The notes under the pieces are model-generated. The model was not told where the DNA came from. It was given only the letters and a program-made list of their open reading frames with translations, and ran no database searches. DNA of 64,000 nucleotides. It comes from Pectobacterium betavasculorum. Lineage in GTDB: Bacteria; Pseudomonadota; Gammaproteobacteria; Enterobacterales; Enterobacteriaceae. How positions within the stretch are numbered: position 1 is the stretch's first letter; the number at the start of each line of letters is the position of its first letter. Location: positions 930,001 through 994,000 of the forward strand of contig NZ_JQHM01000001.1 in the NCBI RefSeq assembly GCF_000749845.1, in the 5' to 3' direction. The position numbers were made by a program, and so were the translations under genes. Shown here piece after piece: positions 48,078-56,695 of this stretch.

Positions 48078-48764
48078 CTAGTCTAGAGGTTTTATCGTTA
48101 ACACATTGTCCAGCTGGTTCAGGTTGATCCGTGCTGGCTGCCCAAAATACGCTTCAGGTATCTGGTCGCTCAGCCAGTAACGACCCGCGATAGAAACCAG
48201 TTCTGCGGCCAGATGCGTACAGAATATCTGGCTCTGAACATCACCAGAAACGCCTGCAAGGGCTCGGCCGCGCATCATGCCGTATATATGAATATTGCCA
48301 TCGGCAATCACCTCTGCCCCTGCGCTGACGCTACTTGTGACGATTAAGTCACAGTTCCGGGCGTAAATCTGTTGGCCGGAACGAATAGGAGTATTGATGA
48401 CTTTCGTTTTCACTGCCGTAGGAACGGCGGCGACGGGTTCGACTACCCGACGTTGTGCTTTACCTTCGCTCAGAAGGGGAAGCCCCGCCTGTGCAATGGT
48501 TTTCTTTAACGCATCGTCGTTGCATCCACTGACGCCGACGACATGCAGACCGGTTGACGAAATGGCCTGCTGCAATTTTATCCAATCGGTTTCCGCTGTT
48601 AATGCAGCAACATTAATGACAACGGGGGCATTTTTCAGGAAAGCAGGTGCTTGCTCTATTTTTTCCTGGAGTGCCTGGTAAATTACCTCGGGTTGCGAAT
48701 CATGCAAATGAACAACCGATAAGGTAAAGCTGCTGCCTTTTAGCTCTATTGGCGTTTGTGACAT
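48078..48764 (-). CDS. minC: Septum site-determining protein MinC
   Basis: 228 residues. N-terminal FtsZ-inhibiting domain (about 1-100), linker, and a C-terminal beta-helix that binds MinD ([23 protein letters not shown]). First gene of minCDE; divergent from ycgL by 136 bp. Confidence 0.97.
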   Translation of the reverse strand: MSQTPIELKGSSFTLSVVHLHDSQPEVIYQALQEKIEQAPAFLKNAPVVINVAALTAETDWIKLQQAISSTGLHVVGVSGCNDDALKKTIAQAGLPLLSEGKAQRRVVEPVAAVPTAVKTKVINTPIRSGQQIYARNCDLIVTSSVSAGAEVIADGNIHIYGMMRGRALAGVSGDVQSQIFCTHLAAELVSIAGRYWLSDQIPEAYFGQPARINLNQLDNVLTIKPLD

Positions 48765-48900
48765 CTATCCTGACTCAGTTTCAGCATCTTTTAATCCCTA
48801 GAGTAACATTTAAGGCATGATATTCCAGAGCGCTGTAAGCATGTTATAGTCACAATTATATACAGGCAAGATGGCATTCCCATCAAATAGAGTAAAAAAA

Positions 48901-49158
48901 ATGTTTTGTGTGATCTATCGAAGTGCGAAACGCGATCAGACCTATCTTTATGTTGAAAAAAAAGACGATTTCTCACGCGTGCCGGAAGAATTAATGAAAA
49001 GTTTCGGCGCACCGCAGTTAGCCATGGTTTTACCGTTGGATGGACGTAAAAAACTGGCGAATGCCGATATAGAAAAAGTGAAACTTGCGCTACAGGAACA
49101 GGGTTTTTATCTGCAAGTTCCTCCTCCGGTCGAGAGCTTATTAAACACGGCTGTGTAA
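48901..49158 (+). CDS. ycgL: YcgL family protein
   Basis: 85 residues from the ATG at 48901 ([20 protein letters not shown] matches E. coli YcgL); the frame is open to 48871 but extra residues are not in the family. The YcgL domain has a small alpha/beta fold of unknown function. Conserved next to minC across enterobacteria. Confidence 0.93.
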   Translation: MFCVIYRSAKRDQTYLYVEKKDDFSRVPEELMKSFGAPQLAMVLPLDGRKKLANADIEKVKLALQEQGFYLQVPPPVESLLNTAV

Positions 49159-49499
49159 GTGTAAAAAAATAATACCAAGGCATACTTTCAGATAAAGCCG
49201 CAAACATAATTTGGCGTGGAATATCTCGTCCTTTGTCTGATATTCCGCGCGATAAATATTCATCTTTTGAGTTTTACTCCGTCATAATTTAATTGTTTCC
49301 ATTTTTGATAGGCTATCAAGCCTTCTTCAGACCGTACGAACGCTAGCCTCGCTCTCCTGAAATCTGTTGGGGTAACCCCCGTAGCGATGATATAACGATG
49401 GTTTTGCACCATCGTGTTCTTATATAGCTGTTTTCTTTTTGGGCAGGTTGTGTGCCACGAAGACAGCGATAATCCAACAGACCGGGCAGGAGAATACCC
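49159..49499. other. ycgL-ycgM intergenic region with a doubtful reverse ORF
   Basis: 341 bp. CGATGGT-TTTGC-ACCATCG (49394-49412) and GGGGTAACCCC (49369-49379) are hairpin-forming. On the reverse strand a 50-codon frame runs from 49412 to 49260 (ATGGTGCAAAACC start), but no ribosome site precedes it and I recognise no homologue. The longer version would start inside ycgM. Confidence 0.35.
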
Positions 49500-50156
49500 A
49501 TGTATCAACACAGAGACTGGCAGGGCGCGCTACTTGATTTCCCTGTAAATAAAGTCGTTTGCGTCGGAAGCAACTACTCAGAACACATCAAAGAAATGGG
49601 AAGTGCCACCCCAAGCGAGCCAGTTTTATTCATTAAACCTGAAACTGCACTGTGTGATTTACGTCAGCCAGTCGCTATTCCTAAAAACCTGGGGTCGGTT
49701 CACCACGAAGTGGAGCTGGCGGTGCTGATCGGTACGCCGTTGAAGCAGGCAAATGAAGAACGCGTTGCCCGAGCCATCGCGGGCTATGGCGTGGCGCTGG
49801 ATTTGACGCTGCGTGATTTACAGTCCGAATTCAAAAAAGTGGGTCAGCCATGGGAAAAGGCCAAAGCCTTTGACGGTTCCTGCCCGATCTCCGGTTTTAT
49901 TCCCGTTGCCGAGTTTGGCGATCCACAGCAAACCGATCTGGGTGTAAAAGTGAATGATGAAGTGCGCCAGCAGGGCAACACGCGTGATATGATTACGCCG
50001 ATTCTGCCGCTGATTGCCTATATGAGCCGTTTCTTTACGCTGCGTGCGGGCGATATTATTCTAACGGGTACGCCGAAAGGGGTCGGCCCGATTCTGTCAG
50101 GCGATATGCTGACGATTACGGTAAATGACCGGACGCTGAGCACACGTATTATCTAA
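49500..50156 (+). CDS. ycgM: Fumarylacetoacetate hydrolase family protein YcgM
   Basis: 218 residues, single FAH catalytic domain. Metal ligands are in VHHEVELAV (Glu residues) and the conserved KAFDGSCPISGF, LTGTPKGVGP. The family includes acylpyruvases and oxaloacetate tautomerase/decarboxylases; the exact substrate cannot be read from sequence. CAGGAG precedes the start. Confidence 0.92.
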   Translation: MYQHRDWQGALLDFPVNKVVCVGSNYSEHIKEMGSATPSEPVLFIKPETALCDLRQPVAIPKNLGSVHHEVELAVLIGTPLKQANEERVARAIAGYGVALDLTLRDLQSEFKKVGQPWEKAKAFDGSCPISGFIPVAEFGDPQQTDLGVKVNDEVRQQGNTRDMITPILPLIAYMSRFFTLRAGDIILTGTPKGVGPILSGDMLTITVNDRTLSTRII

Positions 50157-50260
50157 CGCTCTAGCTGCCCGTAGAACGACGGGCAGCAAAACTTCCCCGC
50201 AGTGCCTGCCAGAATCACGCATCTTTTTTACAACGCTATCGATTTACAACAGGAAGAAAC

Positions 50261-50707
50261 ATGACTGAACGCCCTTTTTGGCAGCAAAAAACGTTGTCTG
50301 AGATGTCTGACGATGAATGGGAGTCGCTGTGCGATGGCTGCGGTCAGTGCTGTTTGCATAAACTGATTGATGAGGATACGGAGGAGATCTACTTTACCAA
50401 CGTCGCCTGTAATCAACTCAATATTAAAAGCTGTCAGTGCCGTAACTATGAGAAACGCTTCGAGTACGAGCCAGACTGCATCAAGCTGACGCGCGAGAAT
50501 CTTCTGACGTTTAACTGGTTACCTGCGACCTGCGCCTATCGTCTGGTGCATGAACGTGAGGATTTACCTCGGTGGCATCCGCTGGTTTGCGGAACCAAAA
50601 CAGAAATGCATCGCGAGCGTATCTCTGTCCGCCATATTGCCGTGCGCGAAAGTGAGGTGATGGACTGGCAGGACCATATCCTAAATAAACCGGAGTGGGC
50701 GCGATAA
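50261..50707 (+). CDS. ycgN: YcgN family (UPF0260) cysteine-cluster protein
   Basis: 148 residues with the cysteine pattern [12 protein letters not shown] near residue 25, then [20 protein letters not shown]. This is the YkgJ-type metal or Fe-S-binding CxxCxxCC cluster. Function unknown. AGGAAG precedes the start; a terminator follows. Confidence 0.92.
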   Translation: MTERPFWQQKTLSEMSDDEWESLCDGCGQCCLHKLIDEDTEEIYFTNVACNQLNIKSCQCRNYEKRFEYEPDCIKLTRENLLTFNWLPATCAYRLVHEREDLPRWHPLVCGTKTEMHRERISVRHIAVRESEVMDWQDHILNKPEWAR

Positions 50708-50745
50708 TTTTTGTTCGGTGCGGGTTGTTACTTGATTGAAACAAG

Positions 50746-50784
50746 AAGCCCCTCAATCTGAATCTCTCAGAAGAGGGGCTTTTT
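50746..50784. terminator. Bidirectional terminator between ycgN and the 31-aa gene
   Basis: AAGCCCCTC and GAGGGGCTT flank an imperfect inner stem; T-run on the plus side. It sits between the converging ycgN and the small gene at 50807-50902. Confidence 0.85.
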
Positions 50785-50806
50785 ATCGGGGGAGAGTCAG
50801 TACTCA

Positions 50807-50902
50807 TTAGTCGTCCCATTTGGGGCTGAGATACGCCGCCAGAAAACTAAGGAAAAGGATGCCGCCCAATACGGCGATGAAAAGATTGATATTGCCTAAC
50901 AT
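50807..50902 (-). CDS. Conserved-looking 31-residue membrane protein
   Basis: Read leftward, ATG (50902) to TAA gives 31 residues: MLGNINLFIAVLGG then a hydrophobic span to AAYLS and a charged PKWDD tail. A strong CAGGAG is 9 bp ahead of the ATG, and a terminator is shared with ycgN, so translation is credible. A single transmembrane helix of about 20 residues with an acidic end is predicted. I do not recognise a named family. Confidence 0.75.
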   Translation of the reverse strand: MLGNINLFIAVLGGILFLSFLAAYLSPKWDD

Positions 50903-51170
50903 CTTTGTTTCTCCTGAATAAATTAATGCGATAGAAATACCTCATCGGATGAAAAGTCGTTGTTGACCTGCGATAGGTACTATAGGGATAAGGGGCGTTC
51001 TAATGAAGAAAAAACGCTCAGAAAGGGATAGATGGTTTACATATCGTTGAAGTGGAACCGAAACGCTCATCTGTTTTGCACGCCACGTCACATTTTCCTT
51101 GTGCGAATCATGCTCCCGCCTCCAGCATAAATCGTGACGTGTTGTATAATTTTAGAACAGTGTAACCAGC
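50903..51170. other. Divergent control region of the two small genes
   Basis: About 270 bp without an ORF. A -10-like TATAAT (51145-51150) precedes the rightward 65-aa gene; the rest shows nothing I can name. Confidence 0.4.
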
Positions 51171-51184
51171 AGGAGGGAGAACAT

Positions 51185-51382
51185 GTGATTAACTTTGAGA
51201 AAATCATTATTGAGTACAGCGAGCAGTACACTGACTTTGCTGCCTCCACGATTGCTTTTATGGAAAGTCAGGAAAAAAAGATCGACGCTGATGAAATATC
51301 GCGCAGAATTCCGCAGGAAAAGAGGCTTTTTTTTAACGAGCGATTAGGCCATTATCGTGATATTTACCGACCACAGCAGTGA
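51185..51382 (+). CDS. Uncharacterised 65-residue protein
   Basis: Starts at GTG (51185), 8 bp after a perfect AGGAGG; the ATG two bases earlier is out of frame and meets a stop. 65 residues, mostly helical and charged (NFEKIIIEYSEQYTDFA, DADEISRRIPQEKRLFF, YRDIYRP), with no Cys, no signal and no membrane span. It has a promoter-like TATAAT and a strong terminator, so it is a real monocistronic gene. No family recognised. Confidence 0.8.
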   Translation: MINFEKIIIEYSEQYTDFAASTIAFMESQEKKIDADEISRRIPQEKRLFFNERLGHYRDIYRPQQ

Positions 51383-51414
51383 GGGTTGGTACACAGCGTG
51401 GAAACAGTTACCAG

Positions 51415-51440
51415 AAGCCCGACATATTGTCGGGCTTTTC
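51415..51440 (+). terminator. Terminator of the 65-aa gene
   Basis: AAGCCCGACA-TAT-TGTCGGGCTTTT, 33 bp past its stop and directly ahead of repeat copy C. Confidence 0.9.
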
Positions 51441-51444
51441 GGTT

Positions 51445-51622
51445 TATACCCGTCATACTTCAAGTTGCATGTGCGTTGGCTGGTCAAATTCGTACCCGAC
51501 GAATTTTTCCTTCTCTTGCCGCGTTACGAGGCCCATAAATGAGCCTCGCCCTAAAGGGCCAACGCTTTGCGTTGTTCAAAACGTTAACGTTTTGTCCTGA
51601 AACTCGAATTATTTAGGGTATA
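51445..51622. repeat. Dispersed intergenic repeat, copy C (longest)
   Basis: Starts TATACCCGTCATACTTCAAG and ends CGAATTATTTAGGGTATA; the ends pair as imperfect inverted repeats. It includes an internal segment (CGTACCCGACGAATTTTTCC) absent from B, then the CCTCGCCCTAAAG-GCCAACGCTTTGCGT blocks. It lies between the 65-aa gene and the 3' end of dsbB. Confidence 0.88.
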
Positions 51623-51627
51623 TATAA

Positions 51628-52158
51628 TTAGCGGCTGAAGAGGTCGCGTCGCTTCGGACGGAAAGGTTGAGCGATCAACACCAGCACCGCAATCACCAGA
51701 TAAGCGACGAAGATGCCAAGCAGCCATTGCGGCATTTCCAGAGAGAGGAATTCCCACTGGCGCACAGAGCAGTCACCTGTCGCATTGAAAATAGCCGGAA
51801 GCCATTTGTCTAAAGGCAACCATGACGGGAAGCTGACAAAGAAATCACAGGTGGTAAACGGCGACGGATTTAACAAAATATCCGTGTGTTTCCAGGCCAG
51901 TCGAACCCCTTCGTAGGAACTGTATATCCATAATGCGATGGCAGGGTAACGCAACGAGGTTGTTGGCGCGATGGCACCAACAATACCGGCTGCGAACACA
52001 CCCCACAGCGCACAGCGCTGATAAATACACAGCACGCACGGTTTTAATAACATAACGTGCTGAAAATAGAGCGCAGTCAACTCCAATGCTAAAGCAGTAA
52101 ACGCCAGCAGCAGCCACGCACCACGTCCGCGTGAGCAACGATTAAGAAATCGCAACAT
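51628..52158 (-). CDS. dsbB: Disulfide bond formation protein DsbB
   Basis: 176 residues, four membrane helices. The quinone-proximal pair is CVLC (41-44) and the second periplasmic pair is in TTCDFF and GDCSVRQ. It reoxidises DsbA and passes electrons to quinones. The neighbour nhaB is conserved. Confidence 0.96.
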   Translation of the reverse strand: MLRFLNRCSRGRGAWLLLAFTALALELTALYFQHVMLLKPCVLCIYQRCALWGVFAAGIVGAIAPTTSLRYPAIALWIYSSYEGVRLAWKHTDILLNPSPFTTCDFFVSFPSWLPLDKWLPAIFNATGDCSVRQWEFLSLEMPQWLLGIFVAYLVIAVLVLIAQPFRPKRRDLFSR

Positions 52159-52352
52159 AAAAATATTCCATGCTTAACATGATAAAAGCAGCAGTGTAAA
52201 CCGTTCTGGCTTCACTGCCATCATTTCACTGTGCAAAACGTAACGATATGTTTATTTGATGCTTTTCTATCATTCTACGGCGGCGAACCCGGTATTGATA
52301 AAACCATCAAGACAGAATTTGTCGCCACCGTGATTACTATACACGATCGTGA

Positions 52353-53933
52353 TTATGCGTGACTGCCCGATAGGGTCAAATTTGGCAAAGAAATCCAGTC
52401 ATTATTCAGCAAAAAGTCGGTGAACGGCACCAGCGTATACTCAACGCAAAGCAACCCGACTAGCGTCATCACAATGGTATAAGGCAATGCCATGATCACC
52501 ATGCGTCCGTAAGATAGGCGGATAAGCGGAGCCAGCGCGGATGTCAACAGGAATAGAAACGCGGCTTGCCCATTCGGCGTAGCGACGGAAGGAAGATTGG
52601 TGCCGGTATTAATCGCCACGGCGAGTAGCTCAAATTGGGGTAAGGATATTTTACCGCTCTCAAACGCATTACGCGCTTCGTTGATATAAACCGAACCAAC
52701 AAAGACGTTATCGGATATCGATGATAGCAGCCCATTGAATAGATAAAACTGTGTCAGCTGGGCGCTGTCAGAAGATTGTAAGACGTAATGAATAATCGGT
52801 GAGAACAGTTGCTGATCGATAATGACGGCGACGATGGCAAAGAAGACCGTCAGTAGTGCGGTAAAGGGCATGGCATCCTGAAAGGCTTTGCCGATAGCGT
52901 GTTCTTCAGTCACGCCGCAGAACGTTGTGGCCATAATAATCACCGAGAGGCCAATCAACCCGACCTCAGCCAGATGAAACGCCAGTGCGATGATGAGCCA
53001 GACGCCAATCACTGCCTGCACGAGTAAACGCACTTTATCCTGCGGCGTGCGCTTTTCTGTCATGTCCCGATCGTAATCCTCAAGTACGCGGCGTACGTCG
53101 GTCGGCAGGTTTACCCCATAGCCGAACAGCTTGAAGCGTTCGACCAGCGCGCAGGTCAGGATGCCGCAAATAAAGACGGGGACGGTCACCGGTGACATGC
53201 GCAGGAAAAAGCTGACAAAATCCCAGCCTGCGCTTTTCGCAATAATCAGGTTTTGCGGTTCGCCGACCATCGTCATCACTCCACCGAGAGCCGTACCGAC
53301 GCCTGCATGCATCATCAGACTGCGCAGAAATGCACGGAATTGCTCCAGCGTACGATGATGTTCCTCGTTGCTTAACGCGCTGTCATCGCTGATATCGCTC
53401 TCGTCTTCACCTTGCTGAGAGGCAAAGCGATGGTAAATACTATAAAACCCGATAGCGACGCTGATGACGACGGCAATTACGGTCAATGCATCTAAAAAGG
53501 CGGAGAGAAAGGCTGCCGCCATACAGAAGGCGAGCGAAAGCAGGGGCTTAGAATGGATGCGAAGCAGCAGTTTGGTAAACACAAACAGCAGTAGTTGCTT
53601 CATAAAGTAGATGCCTGCCACCATAAACACCAACAACATCAGAACTTCAATATTCCCTGTGACTTCATGCCACACCTGCTGTGGGCTAGTCATGCCGATG
53701 AGTATCGCCTGTAGCGCCAGTAGGCCACCAGGCTGTAGCGGATAACATTTCAGCGCCATGCCGAGCGTAAAAATAAACTCCACGACCAATAACCAACCGG
53801 CCCAAAACGGACTGACAAAATAGAACAGCAGCGGATTAATCAACAAAAAACTAAAAATGGTCAGTTTGTACCAGTCAGGTGCGTATCCCAGGAAGTTTTT
53901 TAGCAGCGCACGGTGGAGGGGCATGGCGATCAT
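52353..53933 (-). CDS. nhaB: Na+/H+ antiporter NhaB
   Basis: 526 residues, about twelve hydrophobic segments, ion-transporter superfamily. Conserved [18 protein letters not shown] and [24 protein letters not shown] are present. It exports Na+ for protons; in E. coli it works with NhaA under moderate alkali/salt. The start could be the Met at codon 4. Divergent from fadR. Confidence 0.95.
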   Translation of the reverse strand: MIAMPLHRALLKNFLGYAPDWYKLTIFSFLLINPLLFYFVSPFWAGWLLVVEFIFTLGMALKCYPLQPGGLLALQAILIGMTSPQQVWHEVTGNIEVLMLLVFMVAGIYFMKQLLLFVFTKLLLRIHSKPLLSLAFCMAAAFLSAFLDALTVIAVVISVAIGFYSIYHRFASQQGEDESDISDDSALSNEEHHRTLEQFRAFLRSLMMHAGVGTALGGVMTMVGEPQNLIIAKSAGWDFVSFFLRMSPVTVPVFICGILTCALVERFKLFGYGVNLPTDVRRVLEDYDRDMTEKRTPQDKVRLLVQAVIGVWLIIALAFHLAEVGLIGLSVIIMATTFCGVTEEHAIGKAFQDAMPFTALLTVFFAIVAVIIDQQLFSPIIHYVLQSSDSAQLTQFYLFNGLLSSISDNVFVGSVYINEARNAFESGKISLPQFELLAVAINTGTNLPSVATPNGQAAFLFLLTSALAPLIRLSYGRMVIMALPYTIVMTLVGLLCVEYTLVPFTDFLLNNDWISLPNLTLSGSHA

Positions 53934-54163
53934 AATGGGTGCGGAATCCTTATTCGTTATAATAGATTGATGGTTTTTATCATATAGTAAAAACTTTACA
54001 AACGGTCAGAAGTCTACCGTTCTACGCAGTGAGAGGGTGGTTTGCAGTCACAATTTTTCACTGAAATGGTTCGGAGCCAGAGTACGGTGCTATATCATGA
54101 TTCTTTCGTCTGGTATTATGATTTGGCTTTTTTCGGCAATCACCGCTACGGATTATCAAACAC

Positions 54164-54883
54164 ATGGTTATAAAGGCGCAAAGTCCGGCTGGATTCGCGG
54201 AAGAATACATTATCGAAAGTATATGGAATAACCGTTTTCCTCCAGGCTCTATTTTGCCCGCGGAAAGGGAGCTTTCCGAACTGATCGGCGTGACCCGCAC
54301 TACCCTGCGTGAAGTGCTTCAACGCTTAGCCCGTGATGGCTGGCTGACGATACAGCACGGGAAACCGACAAAGATTAACAACTTTTGGGAAACTTCCGGT
54401 CTCAATATTTTGGAAACGCTGGCCCGGCTCGATCACGATAGCGTGCCGCAATTGATCGATAATCTGCTGGCTGTGCGGACCAACATTGCCGCAATCTTTA
54501 TTCGGACGGCATTACGGCATAATCCAGAAAAAGTGCGTGATGTGTTGACCCAGTCAAATGCGGTAGACGATAGCGCAGAAGCCTTTGCGCAACTTGACTA
54601 CAATGTGTTCCGTGGTTTGGCTTTTGCCTCCGGCAACCCGATTTATGGTCTGATTCTGAACGGTCTGAAAGGATTGTATATTCGCGTAGGGCGATACTAT
54701 TTCTCCAACCCGGAAGCTCGTAAACTGGCGGTGAATTTTTACAGTCGGTTGGAAACATTGCGTAGCGAAGAGCTTTACGATCAGGTCATGGATGTCGTCA
54801 GACATTACGGTAAAGAAAGTGGGGCGATCTGGCACAGTATGCAGAGCGCGATCCCGCGAGATATCGCGGAAGTGCGCCGCTAA
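54164..54883 (+). CDS. fadR: Fatty acid metabolism regulator FadR
   Basis: 239 residues, GntR family. The winged helix is N-terminal ([20 protein letters not shown]) and the acyl-CoA-binding helical domain C-terminal. It represses fad genes and activates fabA/fabB until long-chain acyl-CoA binds. The N-terminal 80 residues are nearly identical to E. coli, so operator preference should be shared. fadD in this window has a matching site. Confidence 0.97.
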   Translation: MVIKAQSPAGFAEEYIIESIWNNRFPPGSILPAERELSELIGVTRTTLREVLQRLARDGWLTIQHGKPTKINNFWETSGLNILETLARLDHDSVPQLIDNLLAVRTNIAAIFIRTALRHNPEKVRDVLTQSNAVDDSAEAFAQLDYNVFRGLAFASGNPIYGLILNGLKGLYIRVGRYYFSNPEARKLAVNFYSRLETLRSEELYDQVMDVVRHYGKESGAIWHSMQSAIPRDIAEVRR

Positions 54884-54912
54884 GACGTCATTCGCTTCAT
54901 AGCAAAAACGTG

Positions 54913-54948
54913 AAAAGGGGATTCAGGTATTGCCTGAATCCCCTTTGT
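54913..54948. terminator. Terminator between convergent fadR and ycgB
   Basis: AAAGGGGATTCAGG-TATTG-CCTGAATCCCCTTT, a 14-bp stem with T-rich tail. Confidence 0.9.
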
Positions 54949-54987
54949 CTTTTATCGGCGAGACTTTTATCTGCGTAACGCGTTTTG

Positions 54988-56529
54988 CTATGCGGATGCA
55001 GCACCGTTACGTGGCGGGCAGCGTTCAATCAGCTCAATGCTCCCATCTGCATTAGCCTGCTCCAGATACACGTCAAAACCCCACAGGCGATGGACGTGCT
55101 TCAACACTTCCTGGCTGCTTTTATCCAACGGTGCGCGGTTATGTGGAACATAGCGCAGCGTTAGCGCCCGATTGCCGCGTAAATCCACGTTCCAGACCTG
55201 AATATTCGGCTCCAGATGGCTCAGGTTATACTGTGCGGACAGCTCCTGTCGGATCAAACGATAACCTTCTTCGTCGTGAATCGCGGCAATTTCCAGATAG
55301 TTGTTTCGGTCATCGTCCAGCACCGTGAAGAGCCGGAAGTCACGCATCAATTTAGGCGATAAGAACTGACTGATGAAGCTCTCGTCCTTAAAGTTCTGCA
55401 TCGCAAAATGCAGCGTATCAAGCCAGTCTTTACCCGCAATGTCGGGGAACCAGTAGCGATCTTCATCTGTTGGCGACTGACAAATACGCTTAATGTCCTG
55501 AAACATCGCGAAGCCTAGCGCATACGGATTGATGCCGCTGTAATACGGACTGTTATACGGCGGCTGATAAATCACGTTGGTATGGCTGTGCAGGAATTCC
55601 AGCATGAAGCGCTCAGATACTCGTCCTTCATCATAGAGATGGTTGAGAATGGTGTAGTGCCAGAAGGTAGCCCAGCCTTCATTCATCACCTGAGTCTGCT
55701 TCTGCGGATAGAAATACTGACTGACTTTCCGCACGATGCGCAATACTTCTCGCTGCCAGGGTTCCAGCAGCGGGGCATTTTTCTCCATAAAGTAGAGCAA
55801 GTTTTCCTGCGGCTCTTGCGGAAAGCGTCTCGCTTGTTCTGGTGCTGCGCCCTGTTCGCGGCGCGGTAAGGTTTTCCAGAGATCGTTCACCTGGCTTTGC
55901 AGATAGGCTTCACGACTTTTCTGGCGAGATTTTTCCTCTTCGAGCGAGATTTTCTGCGGGCGCTTGTAGCGATCAACGCCGTAGTTCATGAGCGCGTGGC
56001 AGGAGTCTAGCAGGCGTTCTACCTCGTCCACACCATAACGCTCTTCACATTGCGCGATATATTGTCGGGCAAAAAGCAGGTAATCGACGATGGAGCTGGC
56101 ATCGGTCCAACTGCGGAACAGATAGTTGCCTTTGAAGAAGGAGTTGTGCCCGTAGCAGGCGTGTGCCATGACGAGCGCCTGCATCGGCAGCGTATTCTCT
56201 TCCATCAAGTACGCAATACAGGGATCGGAGTTAATAACGATTTCGTATGCCAACCCCTGTTGCCCATGTTTGTAACGTTGTTCGGTTTCAATGAATTTTT
56301 TCCCGAACGACCAATGAGAATAGTTGATCGGCATACCTATGCTGGAATAGGCGTCCATCATTTGTTCTGATGTGATGACTTCGATCTGGTGAGGATAGGT
56401 TGCCAGACGATAAAGTTTGGCGACCCGATCAATCTCATCGAGATAAACCTGTAATAACTCAAATGTCCAGTCCGGTCCATCACTCAGGCGAAGTGTTTTT
56501 TTTACCTGATTATCCGTCGATATAGCCAT
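54988..56529 (-). CDS. ycgB: SpoVR family protein YcgB
   Basis: 513 residues from the ATG at 56529 with AGGGGGC upstream; an ATG at 56547 would add six. SpoVR-like protein of unknown biochemistry; conserved HACYGHNSFFKGNYLFRSW and NEGWATFWHYTILNHLYDEG contain histidines and glutamates arranged like a metalloprotease HExxH-like site. In E. coli it is sigma-S induced. In E. coli dadAX follows; here the trehalose cluster does. Confidence 0.95.
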   Translation of the reverse strand: MAISTDNQVKKTLRLSDGPDWTFELLQVYLDEIDRVAKLYRLATYPHQIEVITSEQMMDAYSSIGMPINYSHWSFGKKFIETEQRYKHGQQGLAYEIVINSDPCIAYLMEENTLPMQALVMAHACYGHNSFFKGNYLFRSWTDASSIVDYLLFARQYIAQCEERYGVDEVERLLDSCHALMNYGVDRYKRPQKISLEEEKSRQKSREAYLQSQVNDLWKTLPRREQGAAPEQARRFPQEPQENLLYFMEKNAPLLEPWQREVLRIVRKVSQYFYPQKQTQVMNEGWATFWHYTILNHLYDEGRVSERFMLEFLHSHTNVIYQPPYNSPYYSGINPYALGFAMFQDIKRICQSPTDEDRYWFPDIAGKDWLDTLHFAMQNFKDESFISQFLSPKLMRDFRLFTVLDDDRNNYLEIAAIHDEEGYRLIRQELSAQYNLSHLEPNIQVWNVDLRGNRALTLRYVPHNRAPLDKSSQEVLKHVHRLWGFDVYLEQANADGSIELIERCPPRNGAASA

Positions 56530-56695
56530 CCGCGCGCCCCCTAACATAATAAGCCTGTACGTGAGATCCCGTTTACTGCCTTTCCGTTGGCTCCTGTCAA
56601 AAAATCATCGTGGTTCATTTAGTTATAGCTGAGCTTTGGACACGCGGCAATTGACGGATTGAGCGTAGCAAGAAGGTTATCTCGTTATCGCAACC

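Noticed and set aside
51357-51542. 61-codon rightward frame
   Set aside because: Begins inside the 65-aa gene, crosses its terminator and then runs through repeat copy C.
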